A DNA stretch of 22,256 nucleotides from Cyclobacteriaceae bacterium (GTDB taxonomy: Bacteria; Bacteroidota; Bacteroidia; Cytophagales; Cyclobacteriaceae): the NCBI GenBank assembly GCA_029861825.1, contig JAOTYN010000009.1, positions 1-22,256 of the forward strand, in the 5' to 3' direction. Shown one piece after another: positions 7,908 through 16,306 of this stretch. The notes beneath the pieces are model-generated. The model had not been told where the DNA came from. It did not search any database and saw only the letters and a program-made list of their open reading frames with translations. Every line of letters begins with the position of its first letter. Positions within the stretch are counted from its first letter, which is position 1. Position numbers and translations under genes: made by a program.

Positions 7908-9122
7908 ATGTTGTATTACTTATTTGATTTTTTAGATCGGCAGTATGATTTGATAGGAGCTGGAGTATTTCAATACATCAGCTTCCGGGCTGGTATGGCT
8001 ACTATTACGTCCCTCCTTATTACCATTGCTTGGGGCCGTAGATTGATTGACTATCTACGCCGGAAACAGGTAGGTGAAACAGTAAGAGACCTAGGCCTTC
8101 AGGGTCAAATGGAAAAATCCGGCACTCCTACCATGGGAGGAATCATCATTATTGCTGCAATTCTGCTGCCTACCTTGTTATTTGCCAAACTGGACAATGT
8201 ATACATCATCCTGTTACTAGTAGCCTTAGTGTGGATGGGCCTGGTAGGGTTTATCGACGATTATATCAAAGTGTTCAAGAAGAACAAGGGAGGCCTGAAA
8301 GGTAAATTTAAAATAGCCGGACAGATCGGCCTTGGATTGATCGTGGGTATGATGCTGTATTTCCATCCGGATGTGGTGGTGAGAGAATTCAACACGCCGG
8401 TTACTTTTGAACAGGGCGTTAGTGAACTGCCCATTAGTTACAGCGACACTAAATCTACCAAAACCACCATCCCTTTTGTAAAGAATAATGAATTCGATTA
8501 CAAGATCCTGGTCTCATGGCTCGACAAGGACCTGACCTGGATCATATATGTATTTATAGTTGTGGTGGCGGTCATGGGCGTTTCAAATGGCGTGAATATC
8601 ACCGATGGCATTGATGGCCTGGCTGCAGGAGCTTCGGCCATTGTGGCCCTGGCTCTGGGGATATTCGCCTACTTATCCGGTAATGTAATCTGGTCGGAAT
8701 ATCTCAATATCATGTACATACCCAATTCAGGGGAGTTGGTGATCTTTTGTACCGCCTTTGTAGGCGCGGCCATCGGGTTTCTGTGGTACAACAGTTTTCC
8801 AGCCCAGGTATTCATGGGAGACACCGGCAGCCTGACTATGGGGGGTATTATAGCAGTGTTGGCACTGGCTCTTAGAAAAGAACTGTTAATCCCGGTTTTG
8901 TGCGGGATTTTCCTGATCGAGAATATTTCGGTGATGATGCAGGTATTCTATTTCAAATATACCCGCAAAAAATACGGAGAAGGACAGCGCATATTCAAGA
9001 TGGCGCCCTTGCACCATCACTATCAGAAAGAAGGCTATCACGAATCAAAGATCGCTACCCGTTTTTGGCTGATCGGTATTCTGCTGGCGGTATTTTCATT
9101 GGCAACCTTAAAACTCAGATAA
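7908..9122 (+). CDS. mraY: Phospho-MurNAc-pentapeptide translocase (lipid I synthase)
   Basis: MraY transfers phospho-MurNAc-pentapeptide from UDP to undecaprenyl phosphate, forming lipid I at the inner face of the cytoplasmic membrane. The 404-residue protein has about ten transmembrane segments. Catalytic and binding motifs are present: GFIDDYIKV with Asp117-Asp118, NGVNITDGIDGLA (about 227-239), MGDTGS (303-308) and the HHH motif at 369-371. Between helices, residues about 155-205 form a longer extramembrane insertion than in E. coli (360 residues), as is usual in Bacteroidota. The stop abuts the murD ATG with no intervening base (TAAATG). Confidence 0.96.
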   Translation: MLYYLFDFLDRQYDLIGAGVFQYISFRAGMATITSLLITIAWGRRLIDYLRRKQVGETVRDLGLQGQMEKSGTPTMGGIIIIAAILLPTLLFAKLDNVYIILLLVALVWMGLVGFIDDYIKVFKKNKGGLKGKFKIAGQIGLGLIVGMMLYFHPDVVVREFNTPVTFEQGVSELPISYSDTKSTKTTIPFVKNNEFDYKILVSWLDKDLTWIIYVFIVVVAVMGVSNGVNITDGIDGLAAGASAIVALALGIFAYLSGNVIWSEYLNIMYIPNSGELVIFCTAFVGAAIGFLWYNSFPAQVFMGDTGSLTMGGIIAVLALALRKELLIPVLCGIFLIENISVMMQVFYFKYTRKKYGEGQRIFKMAPLHHHYQKEGYHESKIATRFWLIGILLAVFSLATLKLR

Positions 9123-10499
9123 ATGTCCCAAAGCATCATCGTATTAGGAGCAGGAGAAAGCGGTACAGGGGCAGCATTGTTGGCCCGGGCTAAGGGGTTA
9201 GAAGTGTTTGTATCGGATTCCGGAATCATTGCCGATCATTATCGAAGATCTTTGCAAAAAGCCAGGATACCTTTTGAGGAGGGAGGCCATTCTCCAGATC
9301 TGTGGGAGAAGGCTATTGAAGTGGTAAAAAGTCCGGGTATACCGGATCAGGTTCCTATTGTGCAAGGCTTTGTTGACCGGGGTATTCCGGTAATTTCCGA
9401 GTTGGAATTTGCCAGCAGGTATACCAAAGCCAAATTGGTTGCCATCACCGGCACCAATGGTAAAACTACCACTACTTTATTGACCCATCATTTGCTACAG
9501 GAAGCGGGGCTTAAAGTAGGGCTGGCCGGTAACGTTGGGCATAGCCTGGCTGGCCTGGTAATAGATGATGATTACGATTACTATGTGGTGGAGGTCAGCA
9601 GTTTTCAGCTGGATGGAATGTTTCAATTCAAAGCCGACATAGCTGTGCTGCTGAATATTACCAAGGATCATTTGAATCGATATCAGGACGATTTCCAGCA
9701 ATACGTGGCATCGAAATTTCGCATAAAGCAAAATATGACAGGTGAAGATTGCTTTATATACTTTGCCGATGATGAGGTAATCTCTACCGAGTTGCGTCGT
9801 CAGCAGCTGGAGGCCGCTAAGTTTGCGGTTTCACTGGTGCGCCACCAGGATCCCGGTGCATTTGCAGACGCAAACAGCCTGCACTTTAATCTGGAAATAC
9901 CACCCAACGGACCATTCGAGATCGCCCTCAGCGAGATACCGTTGCAAGGGCCTCATAATATGGTCAATGCCATGGCAGCCAGCCTGGCGGCCCTTCTTTG
10001 TGAAGTCCCCTTAGACAAGTTGATCCAGGGTCTGAACAGCTTCAAGAATATAGCGCATCGCCTAGAATATGTGGGTGAACTGCAAGGAGCGGTCTATATC
10101 AATGATTCCAAAGCTACCAATGTTGATGCTGTGTTTTATGCGCTGCAAAGTTTTGACAAACCCATAGTGTGGATTGCCGGAGGCATAGATAAAGGGAACG
10201 ATTACTCCCTGATTGAAGATCTGGTGTCCACAAAAGTCAAGACACTTATTTGTATGGGTGTGGATAATACCTCATTGCGCGAAGCTTTTGAAGAGATCAT
10301 ACCTCAAATCAAAGAGGTAGACTCCATGGAATCTGCTATTGAGGCCGCCAGGCAGGTAGCAGGTTACGGCGATGTGGTGTTGTTGTCACCCGCCTGTGCA
10401 AGTTTCGATCTGTTCAAAAATTACCAGGAAAGGGGCGAAAAATTCAAAGAGGTGGTGGAGAATAAAAAAAAAGTTAGATCAAAAAAAGTGTTAGTGTGA
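9123..10499 (+). CDS. murD: UDP-MurNAc-L-alanine:D-glutamate ligase
   Basis: MurD adds D-Glu to UDP-MurNAc-L-Ala in the cytoplasm with ATP. The 458-residue length fits the family. The N-terminal Rossmann-like domain begins VLGAGESGTGAALLA, the P-loop is TGTNGKTTTT (109-118), the glutamate/metal region includes VEVSSFQLD and NITKDHLNRY, and the C-terminal domain carries NDSKATN and LLSPACASFD, the D-Glu contact region. The ATG follows the mraY stop directly. The C-terminal tail is basic and encoded by two long adenine runs (nine at 10464-10472, seven at 10481-10487), an unusual slippery stretch just before ftsW. Confidence 0.96.
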   Translation: MSQSIIVLGAGESGTGAALLARAKGLEVFVSDSGIIADHYRRSLQKARIPFEEGGHSPDLWEKAIEVVKSPGIPDQVPIVQGFVDRGIPVISELEFASRYTKAKLVAITGTNGKTTTTLLTHHLLQEAGLKVGLAGNVGHSLAGLVIDDDYDYYVVEVSSFQLDGMFQFKADIAVLLNITKDHLNRYQDDFQQYVASKFRIKQNMTGEDCFIYFADDEVISTELRRQQLEAAKFAVSLVRHQDPGAFADANSLHFNLEIPPNGPFEIALSEIPLQGPHNMVNAMAASLAALLCEVPLDKLIQGLNSFKNIAHRLEYVGELQGAVYINDSKATNVDAVFYALQSFDKPIVWIAGGIDKGNDYSLIEDLVSTKVKTLICMGVDNTSLREAFEEIIPQIKEVDSMESAIEAARQVAGYGDVVLLSPACASFDLFKNYQERGEKFKEVVENKKKVRSKKVLV

Positions 10500-11656
10500 T
10501 GATTAAGGCGTGGACTCAAAAACATATACATGGCGATCCGGTGATCTGGGCGGTAGTGGTATTGCTTTCTTGTTTAAGCATTTTGGTGGTTTATAGTGCT
10601 ACCGGTACCCTGGCATACAAAATGATGGACGGGAATACGGAACATTACCTATTCAAGCATTCAGGGTTGGTGTTGTTGAGCCTTAGCGCAATGTGGGTAG
10701 CCCATAGGATCGATTACCGGTACTACTCAAGGTTAAGCCAGCTTGCTCTCTGGCTGTCAGTACCGTTGCTGATCATAACCTGGAAATACGGAGTAAACAT
10801 CAACGAAGCCTCCCGTTGGATCACCATACCCCTAATTAATCAGCCGTTCCAGCCTTCGGATCTTGCAAAACTGGCTCTTATCGCCAATCTGGCCAGCATG
10901 TTGTCCAAACGCCAACAAAACATTGCTGATTTCAAAGAATCTTTCATCCCTATGCTTTTGTGGTGCGGTGTGATATGCGGGTTAATAGCTATGACTGACT
11001 TTTCATCGGGATTGCTGTTATTCCTGACCTGTCTGTTGATCATGTTTATCGGACGGGTCCCTATAAAATATTTATTGATGTTATTGATAGTGGGTGCCTT
11101 GGCAGGAAGCCTAGCTGTACAATTTGGCCAACGAGGAGAAACGGTTGTAAATAGAGTAGAACGTTTTTTCAGTAACGAGGAGATACCATTCCAAGCCAAA
11201 CAATCCTACATAGCCATTGCGACGGGTGGTATTACCGGAAAAGGACCAGGCAAAAGTGTCCGGCGTAACTTCCTGCCACATCCCTATTCAGATTTCATCT
11301 ACGCTATTATCATTGAAGAGTATGGGTTTCTGGGAGCCATCGGGGTGATCATGCTGTACTTGACGCTATTGTACCGGGGTATGCGCACTGTCGCCAAAAG
11401 CGACCGGGCCTTCGGGGGTTTACTTTCGGCGGGACTGGCTTTTGCGCTGGTGGCGCAGGCACTGGTCAATATGGGTGTTGCGGTGGGCCTGGGCCCTATA
11501 ACGGGTTTGCCCTTGCCCTTGGTAAGCATGGGGGGGACCTCCCTGTTATTCAATGGCATTGCCCTGGGCATCATTTTGAGTGTCAGTAAAGAGGAACAGA
11601 ACCAACAAAAGGATCGCAAACTAAAAGTAAGTGGCAGCCTGTCGAAAGCAGCTTAG
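10499..11656 (+). CDS. ftsW: Septal peptidoglycan glycosyltransferase FtsW (SEDS family)
   Basis: FtsW polymerises lipid II into septal glycan strands together with FtsI. The 385-residue multipass protein has about ten transmembrane helices. SEDS signatures are visible: NEASRWITIP near residue 100, QPSDLAKLAL near 115, GITGKGPGKSVRRNFLPHPYSDF around 245-268 with EEYGFLG just after, and GLPLPLVSMGGTS near the end. The start is ATG at 10499, whose first base is the last base of the murD stop (TGATG); a GTG one codon earlier gives a GTGA overlap and cannot be excluded. The C-terminus is a short charged cytoplasmic tail. Confidence 0.95.
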   Translation: MIKAWTQKHIHGDPVIWAVVVLLSCLSILVVYSATGTLAYKMMDGNTEHYLFKHSGLVLLSLSAMWVAHRIDYRYYSRLSQLALWLSVPLLIITWKYGVNINEASRWITIPLINQPFQPSDLAKLALIANLASMLSKRQQNIADFKESFIPMLLWCGVICGLIAMTDFSSGLLLFLTCLLIMFIGRVPIKYLLMLLIVGALAGSLAVQFGQRGETVVNRVERFFSNEEIPFQAKQSYIAIATGGITGKGPGKSVRRNFLPHPYSDFIYAIIIEEYGFLGAIGVIMLYLTLLYRGMRTVAKSDRAFGGLLSAGLAFALVAQALVNMGVAVGLGPITGLPLPLVSMGGTSLLFNGIALGIILSVSKEEQNQQKDRKLKVSGSLSKAA

Positions 11657-11665
11657 AAATAGAAC

Positions 11666-12775
11666 TTGGAATCTACGCAACCATATCGCATCATAATTTC
11701 CGGTGGAGGCACAGGCGGCCATATTTATCCGGCCATTGCCATTGCCAATACCCTCAAGCAAATAAACCAGGATATCGAAATCCTTTTTGTGGGAGCACGC
11801 GGCAAGATGGAAATGCAAAAAGTACCGGAAGCAGGGTATAGGATCGAAGGGCTTTCCATAACCGGATTGCAGCGCAGGTTATCCTTGGGCAATTTATTGT
11901 TTCCTTTCAAGTTATTGGCTTCTATCCTGAAGGCCGGAGGGATCCTAAAAAGATTCAAGCCCCATGTGGTGGTAGGATTCGGAGGCTATGCCAGCGGTCC
12001 CATACTATATGCCGCTACCCGCCGTCGAATCCCCACTTTGATACAGGAACAAAATGGCTATGCGGGGCTAGCTAACAAATGGCTGGCGCCCAAAGTAAAA
12101 ACCATTTGCGTGGCGTATGAAAATATGGAGCGCTTTTTTCCCAAAGATAAACTAGTGCTCACCGGCAATCCCGTGCGCGCGCAGTTAATGGAGGTCCATA
12201 GCCTTCGTCAACAAGCTCTGGATTTCTTTAACCTGGATGCGCACAAAGCCACAATACTGGTATTTGGCGGTAGCCTGGGAGCCAGGACTATTAATCAAAG
12301 TCTCCTAGGAAAATTGCAGCAGTTCCGCGAACAGCAGGTACAAGTGATCTGGCAGACCGGTAAACTTTATTACCAGGAGATCAAGAATAAACTGGCGGAC
12401 ACCGACCAGTCCGATTTGCGGGTATTGGAATTTATCAAAGAAATGGATTTGGCCTACGCTGCAGCTGATGTGGTGATATCCAGAGCCGGAGCATTGTCCA
12501 TTGCTGAGTTGTGCCTCACCGGAAAGCCGGTGATCCTGGTGCCTTCACCTAACGTGGCGGAGGACCATCAGACTAAAAATGCTCAGGCTTTAGTGGACTC
12601 TCAGGCTGCTTTGCTGATCAAGGATCACGAAGCGCCTCACAAGTTGGTCACTGAGGCTATATCCTTGGTGCAGGACCGTGAAAAACAGAAAATTCTGAGC
12701 AAGAATATAAGTAAGATGGCCCGGCCACAGGCGGCCAGGCATATCGCAAATGAAGTATTGAAACTGGCAAGTTGA
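11666..12775 (+). CDS. murG: UDP-GlcNAc:lipid I N-acetylglucosaminyltransferase
   Basis: MurG is a peripheral GT28 (GT-B fold) enzyme on the inner face of the membrane that converts lipid I to lipid II. The 369-residue protein has the N-terminal glycine loop GGGTGGHIYPA (13-23), the second loop region GFGGYASGP, then GNPVR, GGSLGARTIN and the UDP-GlcNAc site SRAGALSIAELCLTGKP with a downstream AEDHQTKNA, all expected. The start is TTG at 11666, nine bases after the ftsW stop: it is the only start codon giving the full N-terminal loop, as the next in-frame ATG lies well past the glycine loop. Its stop overlaps the probable TTG start of murC (TTGA). Confidence 0.95.
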   Translation: MESTQPYRIIISGGGTGGHIYPAIAIANTLKQINQDIEILFVGARGKMEMQKVPEAGYRIEGLSITGLQRRLSLGNLLFPFKLLASILKAGGILKRFKPHVVVGFGGYASGPILYAATRRRIPTLIQEQNGYAGLANKWLAPKVKTICVAYENMERFFPKDKLVLTGNPVRAQLMEVHSLRQQALDFFNLDAHKATILVFGGSLGARTINQSLLGKLQQFREQQVQVIWQTGKLYYQEIKNKLADTDQSDLRVLEFIKEMDLAYAAADVVISRAGALSIAELCLTGKPVILVPSPNVAEDHQTKNAQALVDSQAALLIKDHEAPHKLVTEAISLVQDREKQKILSKNISKMARPQAARHIANEVLKLAS

Positions 12776-14171
12776 AATTGCAAGAGGTAAATATGATCTA
12801 TTTTTTAGGCATAGGAGGAATCGGGATGAGCGCACTAGCACAGTGGTGTAAACAGCAGGGTTTGGCTATTGCCGGTTACGATCGTGCTCGAACTGCTATC
12901 ACCGAAGGATTGGAAGCGCAAGGTATCAACATCAGTTACCAGGACGACAGCGATACCATCCCTGAAGAGTTTATAGCAGAGCATCCGGGAAGACTGGTGG
13001 TTTATACTCCCGCCATACCCAGGGAGAACCGCATCCGAATTACCTTGGAGCAGCTGGGTGTGCCCTTCCTGAAACGATCGGAAATGCTGGGTATGGTCAC
13101 CGAACCCTATTTACAGTGGCCGTGGCAGGTACGCACGGCAAAACTACCACTTGTTCCATGATAGGGCATATGTTGAAGCAATCCAACCGGGCCAGTACAT
13201 CTTTTATCGGGGGTATCACCCAAAACTACGGGAGCAATATTATTCTAGAACCAGAGGCCGTACAAGACCAGGTAGTAGTGGTGGAGGCCGATGAGTTCGA
13301 TCGCTCTTTCCTAACACTAAATCCCGATGTGGCGGTGATTACCGCTATGGATGCAGATCACCTGGATATTTATGGTGATGTAGATCATATGCACCAAAGT
13401 TTTAGAGACTTTTTATCACGAATAAAACCCGGCGGGAAGGTATTCATAAATAATCGGGTATACCAGCAGTTGAAGGATCACATTCCATCAGGGGTTACCG
13501 GGTATTCGTACGGGATAGAATCAGGTTTTTTTAGTGCTACTCAAGTAGCCATCAAGGATAACACATTCATTTTTGACTTTACATCACCGGATATTAACAT
13601 GGATCAATTGAACTTAGGCATGCCAGGATTCCACAACGTTGAAAATGCCATGTCGGCCATAGCTGTAGGCTGGTCATTGGGTTTGGACGAAAAGGAGATC
13701 CGTAAAGCACTAGCCTCATACACTGGGGTCAAGAGACGCTTTGAATTCATTATTAACGAATCCAACCTAATCTTTATCGATGACTACGCTCATCACCCTG
13801 TTGAAATAAAGGCCTTGTTGTATTCAGTGAAAAAGCTGTTCCCGGATCAGCCTATAACCGCAGTGTTTCAGCCTCATTTGTTCAGTCGAACCAAAGATTT
13901 TGCGGTGGAATTTGGCAGCAGCTTGAGTTTGGCCAGTGAAGTGTATTTGCTGGATATATACCCTGCACGGGAAAAGCCTATACCCGGAGTGACCTCCAAT
14001 TTGATAGGCAAGGAGCTCACAGTACCCTATCACTTGGTGACTACGGATAATGTGGTAGAGGAACTGAGCAAAAAACGGCATCAGGTAGTACTTACTATTG
14101 GAGCCGGTGACATTGACCAATTAGTACAACCCATTAAAGAAGCTTTAGAAGATCATGATAAAGACAAATAA
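12772..14171 (+). pseudogene. murC: UDP-MurNAc:L-alanine ligase, frame broken by one apparently missing base
   Basis: MurC attaches L-Ala to UDP-MurNAc, the first step of stem-peptide synthesis, and is normally essential. The gene is read in two frames. Codons from 12772 encode the N-terminal Rossmann domain (FLGIGGIGMSA to KRSEMLGMVTEPY), then run out of family sequence and stop at 13161. The ATP-binding P-loop VAVAGTHGKTTT and the rest (EADEFDRSF, DDYAHHPVE, VFQPHLFSRT) lie in another frame, open from the 13110 area to 14171. Adding one T to the TTT at 13110-13112 would give Tyr-Phe-Thr-Val-Ala-Val-Ala-Gly, exactly the expected family sequence, and a 466-residue protein of normal length. 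No slippery heptamer is present. A sequencing or assembly error, or a recent mutation, is most likely. The TTG start overlaps murG; ATG at 12793 is an alternative. The end overlaps ftsQ by 17 bases. Confidence 0.9.
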
Positions 14172-14916
14172 ATCGCTTATCCATACTGGAAAAATTGTAC
14201 TGGCCTGCCTGGTTTTGGTGGTACTGATCGGTTTTGTGGAGAAAAAACACCATACGAAATCGAGCTTGGATATGGATATCAGCATCCTCAACCAAAACGG
14301 CAACTTGTTTATCTCCAGAGAGGATATCCAAGAATTGGCCTCCGGCACCCAAGAGATAATAGGTCAGAACATTAGTGAAGGGGAGCTTCATGAAATGGAG
14401 CAGAGATTGCTCAGCCATCAATATATCGAGCAAGCACAGGTATTCAAAAATCTCAAAGGGAAATTGGTGGTGCAGGTAACCCAAAGTACACCCATAGCGC
14501 GGTTACTGAGACCTCAAAAGCCTGATGCCTATATCAGCAAAGAGGGTAATATCCTGGCAACATCGGAGAAGTTCAGCGCTCGGGTGCCCCTAGTGTCCGG
14601 TTCCTATGCCGACCAATTGATTGAAGAGGGGCGGCAAGTTCCAAATGAGGCTCACCAAATACTGACCCTGTTACAGTTTATAGATGAGGACGATTTTTGG
14701 AAGGCTCAGATTGCTCAATTGGATATAGATGAGACGGGAAAAATCGTATTATACCCTCAAGTAGGCAAGCAATATATCGAGTTTGGAAATGCCGACGATA
14801 TGTCCAGCAAATTCCAGCGCTTGGAAGTTTTTTATAAAAAGATCTTGCCCAAAGAGGGGTGGAACAAATATACCCGGGTGAATGTGCAATACCGGGACCA
14901 GATTATCTGTGAATGA
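14155..14916 (+). CDS. ftsQ: Cell-division protein FtsQ/DivIB-like
   Basis: A 253-residue bitopic protein between murC and ftsA, the standard place of ftsQ. It has a short basic N-terminus, one transmembrane segment (about residues 13-28, LACLVLVVLIGFVE), and a periplasmic part that begins with a POTRA-like region (about 40-115: ISILNQNGNLFISREDI, then SEGELHEMEQRLLSHQYIEQAQVFKN) followed by the FtsQ beta domain with TPIARLLRP and LVSGSYAD. In the divisome FtsQ links FtsL/FtsB-type proteins to the ring. Sequence conservation is weak, so the call rests on architecture and context. The ATG lies inside the 3' end of murC (17-base overlap). An AT-rich 58-nt gap separates it from ftsA. Confidence 0.88.
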   Translation: MIKTNKSLIHTGKIVLACLVLVVLIGFVEKKHHTKSSLDMDISILNQNGNLFISREDIQELASGTQEIIGQNISEGELHEMEQRLLSHQYIEQAQVFKNLKGKLVVQVTQSTPIARLLRPQKPDAYISKEGNILATSEKFSARVPLVSGSYADQLIEEGRQVPNEAHQILTLLQFIDEDDFWKAQIAQLDIDETGKIVLYPQVGKQYIEFGNADDMSSKFQRLEVFYKKILPKEGWNKYTRVNVQYRDQIICE

Positions 14917-14974
14917 ACTATTTAATTTATCATAAAACCAAACTTATAACTATTAACAATTTAATACCAAAACA

Positions 14975-16270
14975 ATGCAAAAAGACAAAATCGTTGTTGG
15001 CTTAGACATTGGAACCACAAAGATTTGTGCCATCGTAGGTCGCAAAAACGAATACGGAAAGCTGGAGGTGCTTGGTATGGGCAAAGCTGTTTCGGATGGA
15101 GTAATCCGGGGTATTGTAACCAATATCGATAAAACGGTGCATGCAATTTCCAAGGCTGTCGGTGAGGCTGAAGAACAAGCCGGAATAAATATCCGAGTAG
15201 TCAACGTAGGTATAGCGGGCCAACATATTAAAAGCTCTGTTCACCATGGGAGCATTACCCGAAAATCGAATGACGAGGAGATCACTATTGAGGATGTAAA
15301 TCGCCTCACCAATGATATGTATCGCATTGTGATCCCTCCTGGAAGTGAGATCATCCACGTAATGCCCCAGGATTATGTGGTAGATTATGAAGAAGGAATC
15401 AAGGATCCGGTAGGGATGTCGGGAGTGAAACTGGAAGCGGACTTTCATGTGATCACTGCTCAAACCAACGCTATTAACAACGTAAATAAATGTGTTCGCC
15501 GCGCCGGCCTGGAAATTGAGAACCTTATTCTGGAGCCCCTGGCTTCCAGTCTGGCGGTACTCAGTGATGAAGAAAAAGAAGCCGGTGTATGTCTGGTGGA
15601 TATCGGCGGCGGCACCACCGATATTGCGCTGTTCCATGACAATATAATCCGCCATACTGCTGTAGTGCCATTTGGAGGCAACATTATTACCAGCGATATA
15701 AAGCAGGGATGCTCCGTAATGCAGCATCAGGCAGAACAGCTGAAAGTAAAGTTTGGCAAGGCCATAGCGGAAGAGGCCAATCCCAACGAGATCGTAAGTA
15801 TTCCGGGACTTCGCAACCGACCGCCTAAAGAGATCTCCATTAAGAATCTGGCTCACATCATTGAAGCACGTATGGAGGAGATCATCGAGTTGGTTCACAC
15901 CGAGATCATCACCTCTGGTTTTGAGAATAAGCTGGCGGGAGGTTTGGTCATAACCGGCGGTGGTTCCCAGCTACAATATGCCAAGCAACTATTTGAGTAT
16001 ATGACGGGAATGGATGCCCGTATCGGCTATCCCAATGAGCATTTGGGTAAGAGCAAAGTAGAAGTGGTGAAAAGTCCTATGTTCGCTACCAGTATCGGGC
16101 TGGTATTATCCGGATTCAGGGCTCTTGATGAGCGGGAAAACCGCTATCAGCAGGTAGGAGTAGGACATACTCCGGTTCGTGAAAGCAGTAACGGTGCTGA
16201 TTTTTTCAGAAGGATACTGGATAAAACCAAAGATCTTTTAATTGATGATTTTGACGACAAAGACTATTAG
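14975..16270 (+). CDS. ftsA: Cell-division protein FtsA
   Basis: FtsA is an actin-like ATPase that tethers FtsZ filaments to the membrane and recruits late divisome proteins. The 431-residue protein has the phosphate-1 loop GLDIGTTKICA (9-19), the SHS2/1C domain (about 80-165), the phosphate-2 motif DIGGGTTDIALF (209-220) and the adenosine motif GLVITGGGSQL near 325. The C-terminus (about 408-427, FFRRILDKTKDLLIDDF) alternates hydrophobic and charged residues and fits the amphipathic membrane-targeting helix. The upstream 58-nt gap is very AT-rich but shows no TAnnTTTG, so a separate ftsAZ promoter is possible but not demonstrated. ftsZ follows after 36 bases. Confidence 0.96.
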   Translation: MQKDKIVVGLDIGTTKICAIVGRKNEYGKLEVLGMGKAVSDGVIRGIVTNIDKTVHAISKAVGEAEEQAGINIRVVNVGIAGQHIKSSVHHGSITRKSNDEEITIEDVNRLTNDMYRIVIPPGSEIIHVMPQDYVVDYEEGIKDPVGMSGVKLEADFHVITAQTNAINNVNKCVRRAGLEIENLILEPLASSLAVLSDEEKEAGVCLVDIGGGTTDIALFHDNIIRHTAVVPFGGNIITSDIKQGCSVMQHQAEQLKVKFGKAIAEEANPNEIVSIPGLRNRPPKEISIKNLAHIIEARMEEIIELVHTEIITSGFENKLAGGLVITGGGSQLQYAKQLFEYMTGMDARIGYPNEHLGKSKVEVVKSPMFATSIGLVLSGFRALDERENRYQQVGVGHTPVRESSNGADFFRRILDKTKDLLIDDFDDKDY

Positions 16271-16306
16271 AATACTAAAACATTATCGCAAATAAATTTT
16301 TTTACC

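Noticed and set aside
13100..13130. Programmed -1 frameshifting in murC
   Set aside because: Zero-frame codons CCC TAT TTA CAG contain no slippery heptamer and no clear stimulatory structure; a missing T explains the break more simply.
14917..14974. Separate promoter for ftsAZ in the AT-rich ftsQ-ftsA gap
   Set aside because: No TAnnTTTG or -33 TTG pair is visible; AT-richness alone is not enough.
15002..15898. Long open frame (298 codons) on the reverse strand inside ftsA
   Set aside because: It lies wholly within the conserved ftsA coding sequence, shows no recognisable family features, and is explained by codon bias of the sense gene.
16271..16306. Repeat of the sequence AATACYAAAACA before ftsA and again before ftsZ
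   Set aside because: Only a dozen bases with one mismatch in AT-rich leaders; probably similar A-rich translation-initiation contexts or chance.
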